From: Leisingera aquaemixtae
Lineage (GTDB): Bacteria; Pseudomonadota; Alphaproteobacteria; Rhodobacterales; Rhodobacteraceae
NCBI RefSeq assembly: GCF_001458395.1
Contig: NZ_CYSR01000030.1
Span: forward strand, 372,001-436,000
DNA length: 64,000 bases
Reading direction: 5' to 3'
Part shown: positions 1-7,564 of the stretch, one piece after another
Layout: each line of letters begins with the position of its first letter
Numbering within the stretch: position 1 is the stretch's first letter
Notes under the pieces: generated by a model
What the model saw: the letters and a program-made list of their open reading frames with translations, nothing else
Told to the model about the DNA's origin: nothing
Databases searched by the model: none
Translations under genes and position numbers: made by a program

Positions 1-107
1 ATGGCCCGGACAGCTTCAAGTTCTACACCCGCACCAAAACCGTGACCTCCCGCTGGCCCTCGGGCATCAAGGAAGGCGGCGAGTTCAACTTCAAGGCAAT
101 GGACTAA
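1..107 (+). CDS. mmsA: Methylmalonate-semialdehyde dehydrogenase, C-terminal 34 residues (partial at window edge)
   Basis: The window opens inside a reading frame that ends with TAA at 105-107. The visible tail includes FYTRTKTVTSRWPSG, which resembles the C-terminus of CoA-acylating methylmalonate-semialdehyde dehydrogenases. These convert methylmalonate semialdehyde plus CoA to propionyl-CoA at the end of valine degradation and in inositol breakdown. Three further valine-pathway genes on the same strand at 4236-7345 support the call. Only the tail is visible, so the catalytic Cys and NAD-binding parts cannot be checked. A strong terminator follows immediately, so mmsA ends its transcript here and is not co-transcribed with the later genes. 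Confidence 0.8.
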   Translation, partial: GPDSFKFYTRTKTVTSRWPSGIKEGGEFNFKAMD

Positions 108-126
108 GCCCTTGCTTGGAAATCAG

Positions 127-157
127 AAAAGGCCCCGAATTTTCCGGGGCCTTTTTC
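127..157 (+). terminator. Intrinsic terminator of mmsA
   Basis: A GGCCCCG/CGGGGCC stem with a short AT-rich loop is followed by a run of T at 152-156. It begins about 20 bases after the mmsA stop codon. The A-run on the other side would allow it to work in the reverse direction too, but no minus-strand gene ends here. Confidence 0.85.
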
Positions 158-309
158 TGTGCCGCATGATTTTTGAGGATTCGCCGCCACGACGGCCGGC
201 GCCTTTGGCGGCACGGTCCGGTTTAAAATATGGTTTTCAGCCAAATTCCCCTTGTTCCGCGGCGTAACTCGTCTATCCGGTCACCAACGGACAAACAGAC
301 GGCAGGCGC

Positions 310-1344
310 ATGAGCAAGACACCCGACCCGAACCAGCCGCAGGCAGCTGCAAGAACCGCCCGCGACTGGGTCAAAATCCTGGCCCAATACCGAGAACCCA
401 ACCCGGCGCGCAGCGCATTCGAGCTGGCGGTGACGGTGGTCCCCTTCCTGCTGCTCTGGGCTGCGGCCTGGTGGTCGCTGTCGGTCAGCTACTGGCTCAC
501 CCTTGCGCTTTCCGTCTGCATCGCCGCCTTCCTCTTGCGCCTGTTCACCATTCAGCACGACTGCGGCCATGGCTCCTTCTTCACCAACCGCCATGTCAGC
601 GACTGGGTGGGCCGCATCATCGGCGTTCTAACGCTGACGCCCTATGACGTCTGGCGCCGCACCCATTCGATCCACCACAGCACCCACGGCAACCTGGGCA
701 AGCGCGGCATGGGCGACATCCACACCATGACGGTGGCCGAATACCGCGCCGCAAGCCGCTGGGAGCGGCTGGTCTACCGGCTTTACCGCCACCCGGTGAC
801 CCTGTTCGGCATCGGCCCCGGATACCTGTTCTTCCTGCAGAACCGCATACCCTACGGGCTGACCGGCCAGGCCCGCTACTGGATCAGCGCCATGGGCACC
901 AACGCGGCAATCCTCGCGGCGCTGGGGCTGATCTGGTATTTCGGCGGCCTGATGCCGCTGTTGCTGATCTTCCTGCCTGCCACCCTGATCGCCGCCACCG
1001 CCGGCCTGTGGCTGTTCTATGTGCAGCACCAGTTCGAAACCACCCAGTGGACCCAGGAGGAGGACTGGCAGCTGCACGACGCCGCCCTGCACGGCAGCTC
1101 GCATTACGTGCTGCCGCCGGTGCTGCAGTGGCTCAGCGCCAATATCGGCATTCACCACGTGCATCACCTCTACAGCCGCATCCCGTTCTACCGCCTGACC
1201 GAAGTGCTGCGCGACCACGCGGAGCTGGCCGAGGGCAACCGCATGACCATCCGCGAAAGCCTCGCCAACGCCCGGCTGCACCTGTGGGACGAAGACAGCT
1301 GCCGGCTGCTGTCCTTTGCCCAGGCCCGCCGGCTTTACGCCTGA
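310..1344 (+). CDS. Membrane fatty acid desaturase
   Basis: The 344-residue protein has the three histidine boxes of membrane-bound di-iron acyl desaturases: HDCGH at about 83-87, HSIHH at about 119-123 and HHVHH at about 282-286. Hydrophobic segments at about 40-80 and 195-238 are the expected membrane hairpins. The family inserts a double bond into acyl lipids using O2 and electrons from ferredoxin or cytochrome b5. The length fits the bacterial Delta-12/omega-6-like class, but regioselectivity cannot be read from sequence. The upstream 200 bases hold the mmsA terminator and presumably the promoter. It sits alone between valine-pathway genes, with no evident functional link to them. Confidence 0.88.
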   Translation: MSKTPDPNQPQAAARTARDWVKILAQYREPNPARSAFELAVTVVPFLLLWAAAWWSLSVSYWLTLALSVCIAAFLLRLFTIQHDCGHGSFFTNRHVSDWVGRIIGVLTLTPYDVWRRTHSIHHSTHGNLGKRGMGDIHTMTVAEYRAASRWERLVYRLYRHPVTLFGIGPGYLFFLQNRIPYGLTGQARYWISAMGTNAAILAALGLIWYFGGLMPLLLIFLPATLIAATAGLWLFYVQHQFETTQWTQEEDWQLHDAALHGSSHYVLPPVLQWLSANIGIHHVHHLYSRIPFYRLTEVLRDHAELAEGNRMTIRESLANARLHLWDEDSCRLLSFAQARRLYA

Positions 1345-1492
1345 CACCCTGATCCGGTCCGGGCGGCAGAAAATTGCCGTCCGGGCCTACACAAACCCGT
1401 GAGGCGCTGCCGCAGCGCTTTGACGCCTCTGGAAATTCCTGAGCCGGTGCTTATCTTGCCCAGAGTTTTTGAGCAGCACGGTAGAGGAAACA

Positions 1493-2095
1493 ATGACAGA
1501 ACTCCGTATCACCCGCCGCGCCACCCTGATGGGCCTGGGCGCGACCCTGGCTACCCCCGCCATCCTGCGCGCGGAATCGACAGACGCCTTCCCGCAGAAC
1601 GAGCCGGCCATCCGTGACGAGGTTCCGGTGCAGCGCAATCTCTCCGCCTTCTCACAGCAGGACTGGCAGGATCATTTCGATCAGCTGGGCAAGGGCTGCC
1701 TGCTGGCCGACATCAGCTCCCGGGCGCTGCATTACTGGGGCCCGGACGGTGAAACCTACCGGCTGTTCCCCTCCTCCGTGCCAATGACCGAGGAGCTGAC
1801 AAGGCGCGGCTATTCCCAAATTGTGCGCAAAGCGGAAAATCCCAGCTGGACTCCGACCCAGTCGATGCGCGAGCGCGATCCGACGCTGCCGGTCCGCATC
1901 GAAGGCGGCGCCCCGGGTAATCCGCTGGGCACCCGGGCGATGTATCTGGACTGGCCTGCCTATCTGGTCCACGGCACCCACGACACCCGCAAGATCGGCC
2001 GCCAAAGCTCCTCCGGCTGCATCGGCCTCTATAACCAGCACGTGGAAGAGCTGTACGAGCTGGTGCAGGTCGGCACCCAGGTCCGGCTGCTGTGA
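1493..2095 (+). CDS. Tat-exported L,D-transpeptidase (YkuD family)
   Basis: The start is the ATG at 1493, preceded by AGAGGAAAC; an upstream in-frame TTG at 1469 is less likely. The 200-residue protein begins with a twin-arginine signal (TRRATLM, residues 7-13) and an alanine-rich hydrophobic stretch. The catalytic region is at the C-terminus, with His160 (VHGTHD) and Cys176 in SSSGCIGL. YkuD enzymes make 3-3 crosslinks in peptidoglycan or attach lipoproteins to it in the periplasm. Oddly, the Arg or Asn normally just after Cys-Ile is Gly here, which could change substrate handling. There is no recognisable peptidoglycan-binding domain. It ends convergently with the gene at 2174-4003. Confidence 0.85.
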   Translation: MTELRITRRATLMGLGATLATPAILRAESTDAFPQNEPAIRDEVPVQRNLSAFSQQDWQDHFDQLGKGCLLADISSRALHYWGPDGETYRLFPSSVPMTEELTRRGYSQIVRKAENPSWTPTQSMRERDPTLPVRIEGGAPGNPLGTRAMYLDWPAYLVHGTHDTRKIGRQSSSGCIGLYNQHVEELYELVQVGTQVRLL

Positions 2096-2130
2096 TCCTT
2101 CGGCGCTGACCAACTGGCTGCAAATGAAAC

Positions 2131-2160
2131 GGGCGCGGGATCACCCGCGCCCTTCTTTCA
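2131..2160. terminator. Hairpin between convergent genes
   Basis: A perfect nine-pair stem (GGGCGCGGG / CCCGCGCCC, loop ATCA) is followed by TTCTTT. It lies between the L,D-transpeptidase stop and the stop of the opposing TPR glycosyltransferase gene, so it can terminate the first and possibly both. Confidence 0.8.
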
Positions 2161-2173
2161 TCTGCGGACTGTC

Positions 2174-4003
2174 TCACTTCAGACTGATGTGATCCGGCTT
2201 CAGCCCGGCATTGAAACGCTCCAGCGTCTTTTCCAGAAGCGCCTCAAAATTGCGGGTGAACTTCTCTGTGTCATAGAGCGGGCCGGTCTTGATCCCCTCT
2301 TTCACCCGCGCCTTAACTTCCGCCAGATAGTCCTTATCCCGCGCCAGTTTCAAAGCCAGCGCCTGGTACAGCTGCGGTGTGGCAACCGCGAGCTCGGGGA
2401 CCCCGGCGCAATGCACCAGGCTGGTGGCCACCCGCGCGGCAAACTGCTTGCCGGTCTTGGTGACAACCGGCACCCCAGCCCACAGCGCGTCGCTAGCCGT
2501 GGTATGGGCATTCACGGCAAAGGCATCCAGAAACACGTCCGCCAGCTGCAAGCGGGCCAGATGCTCTTTTTGCCCGGCAAAGCCCGCGAACACGATGCGG
2601 TCCGGCCCGTTGCCGCGTTTCTTGGCCTCCTTCAGGATGTTTTCCTGGACCTTGTCATTTGGCGCATAAAACCACAGAACGCTGTCCGGCACCCGCTGCA
2701 GCAGTTTCATCCAGATGTCGAATTCATCCGGCGACACCTTGTAGGGGCTGTTGAAGGAACAGAACACAAATGCCTCCTCCGGCAGCCCGGCCTCAGCCCT
2801 GGAGGGAACATTATCCGCGGCCGCGCGCTGATCATCATTCGGCTGATAGCAGTCCGGCATGTAGAGGATCTTTTCAGTGTAGTATTTGCGCAGCTTTTCG
2901 GGGATCGTGACCGCATCGGCGATCATATAGTCCATTTGATCCACCCCGGTCGTTCCTGGATACCCCAGATAGGTCACATGCACCGGCGCCAGCCGGTTGT
3001 TGAAAATGTTCACCCGGTTGCCCTTGGTGTACCCCTTGAGGTCAACAGCAATATCCAGGCCATCCTCACACGCGACGGCAGCGATCTCGTCGTTTTCCAG
3101 GCTCGACACCTGCTTGTAAACATCTGCGGCGTTCTCGGCCCGCAGGCGGCCTTCATGGTCGTTCACCTCGCCATAGTCGTAGATGTAGATTTCAAACCGG
3201 TCGCGGTCATGCAGTTCCAGCTGCCGCCCGATCAAATACATGGTGGCGTGGTTGAAGAAGTCGTTTGAGAAATATCCCAGCCGGATCTTGCGCCCTTCCG
3301 CCCGCGGGCGTTCAAATTTGGTTGCGGAGGTATCGGCCTTGGCCAGTTCCGCGGCCTTCACCGAGAACTTCATTTGCAAGCCCGGGTCATCGACCATCGA
3401 CAGAAGGGCAAACGGGTCGATTCCGACATCCGTCTTGCGGAACACCTGAACCCGCTTTTCCCGGTTGTTCAGATCGGTCCAGTCGCAGATCCGGCGGCGC
3501 AGATAGACCAGCCGGGCCAGCGCCGTCGCATTATTCGGGTCGAATTTCACCGCCGCGTCAAAATAGTTGGCCGCCTCCTCATCCTGGTTCAGCCGCATCA
3601 GGTAACTGCCGATGTAGGACAGGCATTTTGAGTTCGAGGGATCCAGCCGCAGCGCGTCGATATGGGCCAGGATCGCCTTGTCGTGCTGGTTCATCATTTC
3701 CAGAACTTCGCCGAGCGCGGCATAGATCAGCCGGTTTGTGTCATCCAGCTTCAGCGCCTCGCGCAGTAGGTATTCAGCGTCGCTGAACTGACGTTTCAGC
3801 GCCAGTTTACGGGCTTTTGCGTACAACGCGACAGCCTGGGCCTGCGGGGTGCCGCTGGTTTGCTTGACCATCCCGTGCCGCATCGACAGCGCGAAATCGG
3901 CGCGGGCGTTGCTGCTGACCGCGCCGGCAAATTCCTGTTTTGTGCGGTCCGGGTTTTCGGGTCCCGAGGGGGCCAGGAAATGCTGCGCCTGAGAGTTCGC
4001 CAC
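2174..4003 (-). CDS. TPR protein with O-GlcNAc transferase-like (GT41/SPINDLY) domain
   Basis: The chosen start is GTG at 4003 because it sits 8 bases after AAAGGAG; this gives 609 residues. Residues about 55-165 form tetratricopeptide repeats. From about residue 240 (RLGYFSNDFFNH) to the end is a GT41 catalytic domain, with DIAVDLKGYTKGNR, VTYLGYPGTTG and a nucleotide-sugar-binding segment beginning HTTASDALWAGVPVV. GT41 enzymes transfer GlcNAc or related sugars to Ser/Thr of proteins. Bacterial members often modify flagellin or other surface proteins, but no flagellar or sugar-synthesis gene lies nearby, so the substrate is unknown. The protein has no signal peptide and is expected to be cytoplasmic. 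Confidence 0.87.
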   Translation of the reverse strand: MANSQAQHFLAPSGPENPDRTKQEFAGAVSSNARADFALSMRHGMVKQTSGTPQAQAVALYAKARKLALKRQFSDAEYLLREALKLDDTNRLIYAALGEVLEMMNQHDKAILAHIDALRLDPSNSKCLSYIGSYLMRLNQDEEAANYFDAAVKFDPNNATALARLVYLRRRICDWTDLNNREKRVQVFRKTDVGIDPFALLSMVDDPGLQMKFSVKAAELAKADTSATKFERPRAEGRKIRLGYFSNDFFNHATMYLIGRQLELHDRDRFEIYIYDYGEVNDHEGRLRAENAADVYKQVSSLENDEIAAVACEDGLDIAVDLKGYTKGNRVNIFNNRLAPVHVTYLGYPGTTGVDQMDYMIADAVTIPEKLRKYYTEKILYMPDCYQPNDDQRAAADNVPSRAEAGLPEEAFVFCSFNSPYKVSPDEFDIWMKLLQRVPDSVLWFYAPNDKVQENILKEAKKRGNGPDRIVFAGFAGQKEHLARLQLADVFLDAFAVNAHTTASDALWAGVPVVTKTGKQFAARVATSLVHCAGVPELAVATPQLYQALALKLARDKDYLAEVKARVKEGIKTGPLYDTEKFTRNFEALLEKTLERFNAGLKPDHISLK

Positions 4004-4193
4004 TGCGTGTGCTCCTTTTGGAATGCCTCCGCAGGATTCACCTGCGAGTGATCTGTTTGGGACAGAGTTTCCGCGAAGTTTGTTAATTTTCTCCTGACCG
4101 GACCACCATCGCGCCCGCGCCGCCCTGCGGCATTGCTGCACGGCGGCTTTGCATTTGCGCAGCTTGCCTCAGCGTCCGCCGGGCGCTATTAAA

Positions 4194-4207
4194 TAAACAA
4201 CTGTTCA
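4194..4207. promoter_or_regulatory. Imperfect 14-bp palindrome upstream of the acyl-CoA dehydrogenase
   Basis: TAAACAACTGTTCA has half-sites TAAACA and TGTTCA (TGAACA when reversed), differing at one position. It lies 29 bases before the start codon of the gene at 4236, where a repressor would block RNA polymerase. TetR-type acyl-CoA sensors often bind such sites, but no regulator gene is adjacent, so this is inference. Confidence 0.35.
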
Positions 4208-4235
4208 ATTCATTGCGCCACGGGAGGAGCTGAAT

Positions 4236-5375
4236 ATGGATTTCGCACTCACAGAGGAACAGCAGGCCATCTTCGACATGGCCCAAGCCTTCGGCCAGGA
4301 AAACATCGCGCCGCACTCCCGCCAGTGGGAGAAAGACGGCACCATCCCCAAATCCCTGTGGCCGCAGCTGGCGGAACTGGGCTTTGGCGGGCTCTATGTC
4401 TCCGAGGAATACGGCGGCTCCGGCCTGTCCCGCCTCGACGCCACCCTTGTGTTCGAAGCGCTGGCGATGGCCGACCCTGCTGTCGGCTCCTTCCTGTCGA
4501 TCCACAACATGTGCGGCGGCATGATCGACAAGTTCGGCTCGGAAGAGACCAAGCAGAAATGGCTGCCCAGCCTGTGCTCGATGGAGAAAATCTTCTCCTA
4601 CTGCCTGACCGAACCCGGCTCCGGCTCCGACGCGGCGGCGCTGAAAACCCGCGCCGAACGCAGCAATGACGGCTACACGCTGAACGGCACCAAGGCGTTC
4701 ATCTCCGGCGGCTCCTACTCCGACGCCTATGTCGTGATGTGCCGAACCGGCGAGGACGGGCCCAAGGGGATCTCCACCGTGGTGGTCGAGAACGGCAATC
4801 CCGGCCTCTCCTTCGGCGCGCTGGAGGACAAGATGGGCTGGAAGGCGCAGCCCACATCGCAGGTGCAGTTCGACGACTGCGCGATCCCGGCGGACAACCT
4901 TATCGGCGAGGAAGGCAAAGGGTTCTCCTACGCCATGGCAGGCCTCGACGGCGGCCGCCTCAACATCTCGGCAGGTGCCTTGGGCGGCGCCCAGGCGGCG
5001 CTGGACCAGACCGTGCAATACATGTCCGAGCGCAAGGCCTTCGGCAAATCCATCAACCAGTTCCAGGCGCTGCAGTTCCGGCTGGCGGAATACGAAACCC
5101 GCCTGCAGGCCGCCCGCACCTTCCTGCGCCAGGCCGCGTGGAAGCTGGACAACGGCGCCCACGACGCCACCAAGTTCTGCGCCATGGCCAAGCTGATGGT
5201 CACCGACACCGCCTTTGACGTGGCCAACGGCTGCCTGCAGCTGCACGGCGGCTACGGCTATCTGGCCGATTACGGCGTCGAGAAGATCGTGCGTGACCTG
5301 CGGGTCCACCAGATCCTGGAAGGCACCAACGAGATCATGCGCCTGATCGTCGCGCGCCAGCTGATTGCAGAGTAA
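4236..5375 (+). CDS. Acyl-CoA dehydrogenase, probably isobutyryl-CoA dehydrogenase
   Basis: This 379-residue protein has the standard acyl-CoA dehydrogenase layout. The FAD/substrate motif YCLTEPGSGSDAAALKT is in the first half, KAFGKSINQFQALQFRLAE follows in the C-terminal helical domain, and LHGGYGYLADYGVEKIVRD leads to the catalytic-base region ILEGTNEIMR. The enzyme oxidises a short acyl-CoA to the 2-enoyl-CoA and passes electrons to ETF. Substrate assignment comes from context: the two following genes are the next valine-pathway steps, which points to isobutyryl-CoA to methacrylyl-CoA. The start codon follows GGGAGGAG. It heads an operon with the next two genes. Confidence 0.88.
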   Translation: MDFALTEEQQAIFDMAQAFGQENIAPHSRQWEKDGTIPKSLWPQLAELGFGGLYVSEEYGGSGLSRLDATLVFEALAMADPAVGSFLSIHNMCGGMIDKFGSEETKQKWLPSLCSMEKIFSYCLTEPGSGSDAAALKTRAERSNDGYTLNGTKAFISGGSYSDAYVVMCRTGEDGPKGISTVVVENGNPGLSFGALEDKMGWKAQPTSQVQFDDCAIPADNLIGEEGKGFSYAMAGLDGGRLNISAGALGGAQAALDQTVQYMSERKAFGKSINQFQALQFRLAEYETRLQAARTFLRQAAWKLDNGAHDATKFCAMAKLMVTDTAFDVANGCLQLHGGYGYLADYGVEKIVRDLRVHQILEGTNEIMRLIVARQLIAE

Positions 5376-5426
5376 CCTGCAATCAGCACACTGCCCGCGG
5401 CAAGACATACTGACGGAGCACGCCCG

Positions 5427-6473
5427 ATGAGTGATATCCATATCCGCAAGTCCGGCCAGGCCGGCCGCATCACCTTCACCCGCCCCAAGGCGCTGAACGC
5501 GATGAGCTACGAGATGTGCATGGCGATCGACGCCGCCATGCGCGATTGGGCTGAGGATGATGCCGTCAAGCTGGTGGTGATCGACGCCGAAGGCGAAAAG
5601 GCCTTCTGTGCGGGCGGCGACATTGCCGAACTCTATGACACTGGCACCAAGGGCAACTACTCCTATGGCCGCACCTTCTGGCGGGATGAATACCGGCTGA
5701 ACGCGCGCATTTTCGAGTACAAGAAGCCGGTGATCAGCTTCATGCAGGGCTTCACCATGGGCGGCGGCGTCGGCATCGGCTGCCACGGCACCCACCGGGT
5801 GGTCGGAGAAAGCAGCCAGATCGCCATGCCGGAGGTCGGCATCGGCCTGGTGCCGGATGTGGGCGGCTCCCTGATGCTGGCCCTGGCACCGGATCACCTG
5901 GGCGAATACCTCGGCATGACGGCGGCGCGGATGGGCGCGGAGGACGCCATCCTCGCAGGCTTTGCCGACTACTTCATTCCGCAGGACGGCTGGCCGGCAC
6001 TGATTGCCGCGCTGGAGGAAACCGGCACCGCCAAACGGGTCGAGGACGCCGCCAAGCCCGCCCCCGAAGGCAAGCTGCGCGGCATCCGCGCGGACGCGGC
6101 CAGGCATTTCGGCAAGGACAGCCTCGAAGCCATCCGCCAAAGCCTTGAGGCGGACGGCAGCGGCTTCGCGGCTGCTGCGCTGAAGTCCCTGAACCGCAAT
6201 TCGCCGCTGTCGATGGCCTGCACGCTGGAAATGCTGCGCCGCCTGCGCGCCGATGGCCCCGCCATCCGCCGCGCGCTGGACCTGGAATACCGCTATACCT
6301 ACCGGGCGATGGAAAAGGGCGATTTCCTGGAAGGCATCCGGGCCCAGATCATTGACAAGGACCGCAATCCGCAGTGGCAATACGCCGGCCAGCCGGTTCC
6401 CGCCTCCGCGGTTGAGGAGATGCTGGCGCCGCTCGGCGCGCAGGCGCTGACATTTGAGGAGGAAAACGCATGA
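5427..6473 (+). CDS. 3-hydroxyisobutyryl-CoA hydrolase (enoyl-CoA hydratase/isomerase superfamily)
   Basis: The 348-residue protein is about 90 residues longer than ordinary enoyl-CoA hydratases, as is usual for HIBCH enzymes. FCAGGDIAELYDTG provides the oxyanion hole, and AMPEVGIGLVPDVGGS carries the Glu and Asp used by HIBCH hydrolases. It releases 3-hydroxyisobutyrate from its CoA ester, the step before MmsB, and so avoids build-up of toxic methacrylyl-CoA. It follows the dehydrogenase by 51 bases and overlaps mmsB by four bases (ATGA), which suggests translational coupling. The separate hydratase that makes 3-hydroxyisobutyryl-CoA is not in this operon. Confidence 0.87.
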   Translation: MSDIHIRKSGQAGRITFTRPKALNAMSYEMCMAIDAAMRDWAEDDAVKLVVIDAEGEKAFCAGGDIAELYDTGTKGNYSYGRTFWRDEYRLNARIFEYKKPVISFMQGFTMGGGVGIGCHGTHRVVGESSQIAMPEVGIGLVPDVGGSLMLALAPDHLGEYLGMTAARMGAEDAILAGFADYFIPQDGWPALIAALEETGTAKRVEDAAKPAPEGKLRGIRADAARHFGKDSLEAIRQSLEADGSGFAAAALKSLNRNSPLSMACTLEMLRRLRADGPAIRRALDLEYRYTYRAMEKGDFLEGIRAQIIDKDRNPQWQYAGQPVPASAVEEMLAPLGAQALTFEEENA

Positions 6474-7345
6474 AGATCGGATTTATCGGACTTGGCAACA
6501 TGGGCGGCCCGATGGCCGCCAACCTGGCCAAGGCCGGCCACGAGGTGACCGGTTTTGACATGGCCGATGTCAGCATCGAGGGCGTGCAGATGGCCGCCTC
6601 CGGCCCCGAGGCCGCGGCAGGCGCCGATGCCGTGATCACCATGCTGCCCAACGGCGCCATCCTGCGCCTTGTCGCGGCTGAGGTGATCCCGGCAATGGCC
6701 AAGGGCGCGACCCTCATCGACTGCTCCACCGTCGACGTGGACTCCGCCCGCGCCGTCGCGGAACAGGCCGCGGACGCGGGCCTGATGTTCGTGGACGCGC
6801 CGGTCTCCGGCGGCATCGGCGGTGCCGCGGGCGGCACGCTCACCTTTATGGCCGGCGGCTCGGCAGAGGCGTTTGCGGCAGCAGAGCCGCTGTTCGGCAT
6901 CATGGGCCAGAAGGCCGTGCATTGCGGCGAAGCCGGCGCCGGCCAGGCCGCCAAGATCTGCAACAACATGATCCTCGGCGTCACCATGATCGCCACCTGC
7001 GAGGCCTTTGCCCTGGCCGACAAGCTGGGTCTGGACCGGCAGAAGATGTTCGACGTGGTCTCCACCTCCTCCGGCTACAGCTGGAGCATGAACGCCTATT
7101 GCCCGGCCCCCGGTGTCGGCCCTCAATCGCCTGCCGACAACAGCTACCAGCCCGGTTTCGCGGCGGAACTGATGCTCAAGGATCTGGGCCTCAGCCAGCA
7201 GGCCGCCGCCAGCGCCGATGCCGACACCCCGATGGGCGAACTGGCGATGGCGCTCTACAAGAAATTCGTCGAGGAAGAAGGCGGCAAGGGCATGGACTTC
7301 TCTGCCATGCTGCCCCGGTTCGAAAAGCGCGGCCGCGAAGGCTGA
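6470..7345 (+). CDS. mmsB: 3-hydroxyisobutyrate dehydrogenase
   Basis: The 291-residue protein starts with the Rossmann motif IGFIGLGNMGGPMAANLAKA. It contains DAPVSGGIGGAAGGTLTFM, the substrate-binding signature of beta-hydroxyacid dehydrogenases, and the catalytic Lys in GAGQAAKICNNM. It oxidises 3-hydroxyisobutyrate to methylmalonate semialdehyde with NAD, which MmsA, whose tail is at the window start, then consumes. Its start overlaps the upstream gene by four bases. A strong terminator follows at 7391, closing the operon. Confidence 0.92.
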   Translation: MKIGFIGLGNMGGPMAANLAKAGHEVTGFDMADVSIEGVQMAASGPEAAAGADAVITMLPNGAILRLVAAEVIPAMAKGATLIDCSTVDVDSARAVAEQAADAGLMFVDAPVSGGIGGAAGGTLTFMAGGSAEAFAAAEPLFGIMGQKAVHCGEAGAGQAAKICNNMILGVTMIATCEAFALADKLGLDRQKMFDVVSTSSGYSWSMNAYCPAPGVGPQSPADNSYQPGFAAELMLKDLGLSQQAAASADADTPMGELAMALYKKFVEEEGGKGMDFSAMLPRFEKRGREG

Positions 7346-7390
7346 GGCCCGCGCGCATTCCGGCGCATCCGGCACAACCACAGCACCGCT

Positions 7391-7427
7391 TCAGGCCGGC
7401 CCCGCACAGGGCCGGCCTGATGCTTTT
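7391..7427 (+). terminator. Intrinsic terminator of the valine operon
   Basis: A long GC-rich stem (CAGGCCGGCCC against GGGCCGGCCTG, six-base loop) is followed by TGCTTTT. It lies about 45 bases after the mmsB stop. Confidence 0.8.
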
Positions 7428-7564
7428 CCGCGCCCCGCGAAGATCCGTAGAGTTTTATTAAACATCCGGATTTAGACGCCGCCGCGCCACAGTTCTGTCC
7501 AACTTCTCCACCATTCCGGTAAGCGACCGTAAAACCCCGCGCACCCGGAGGCAGACTGGACGCC

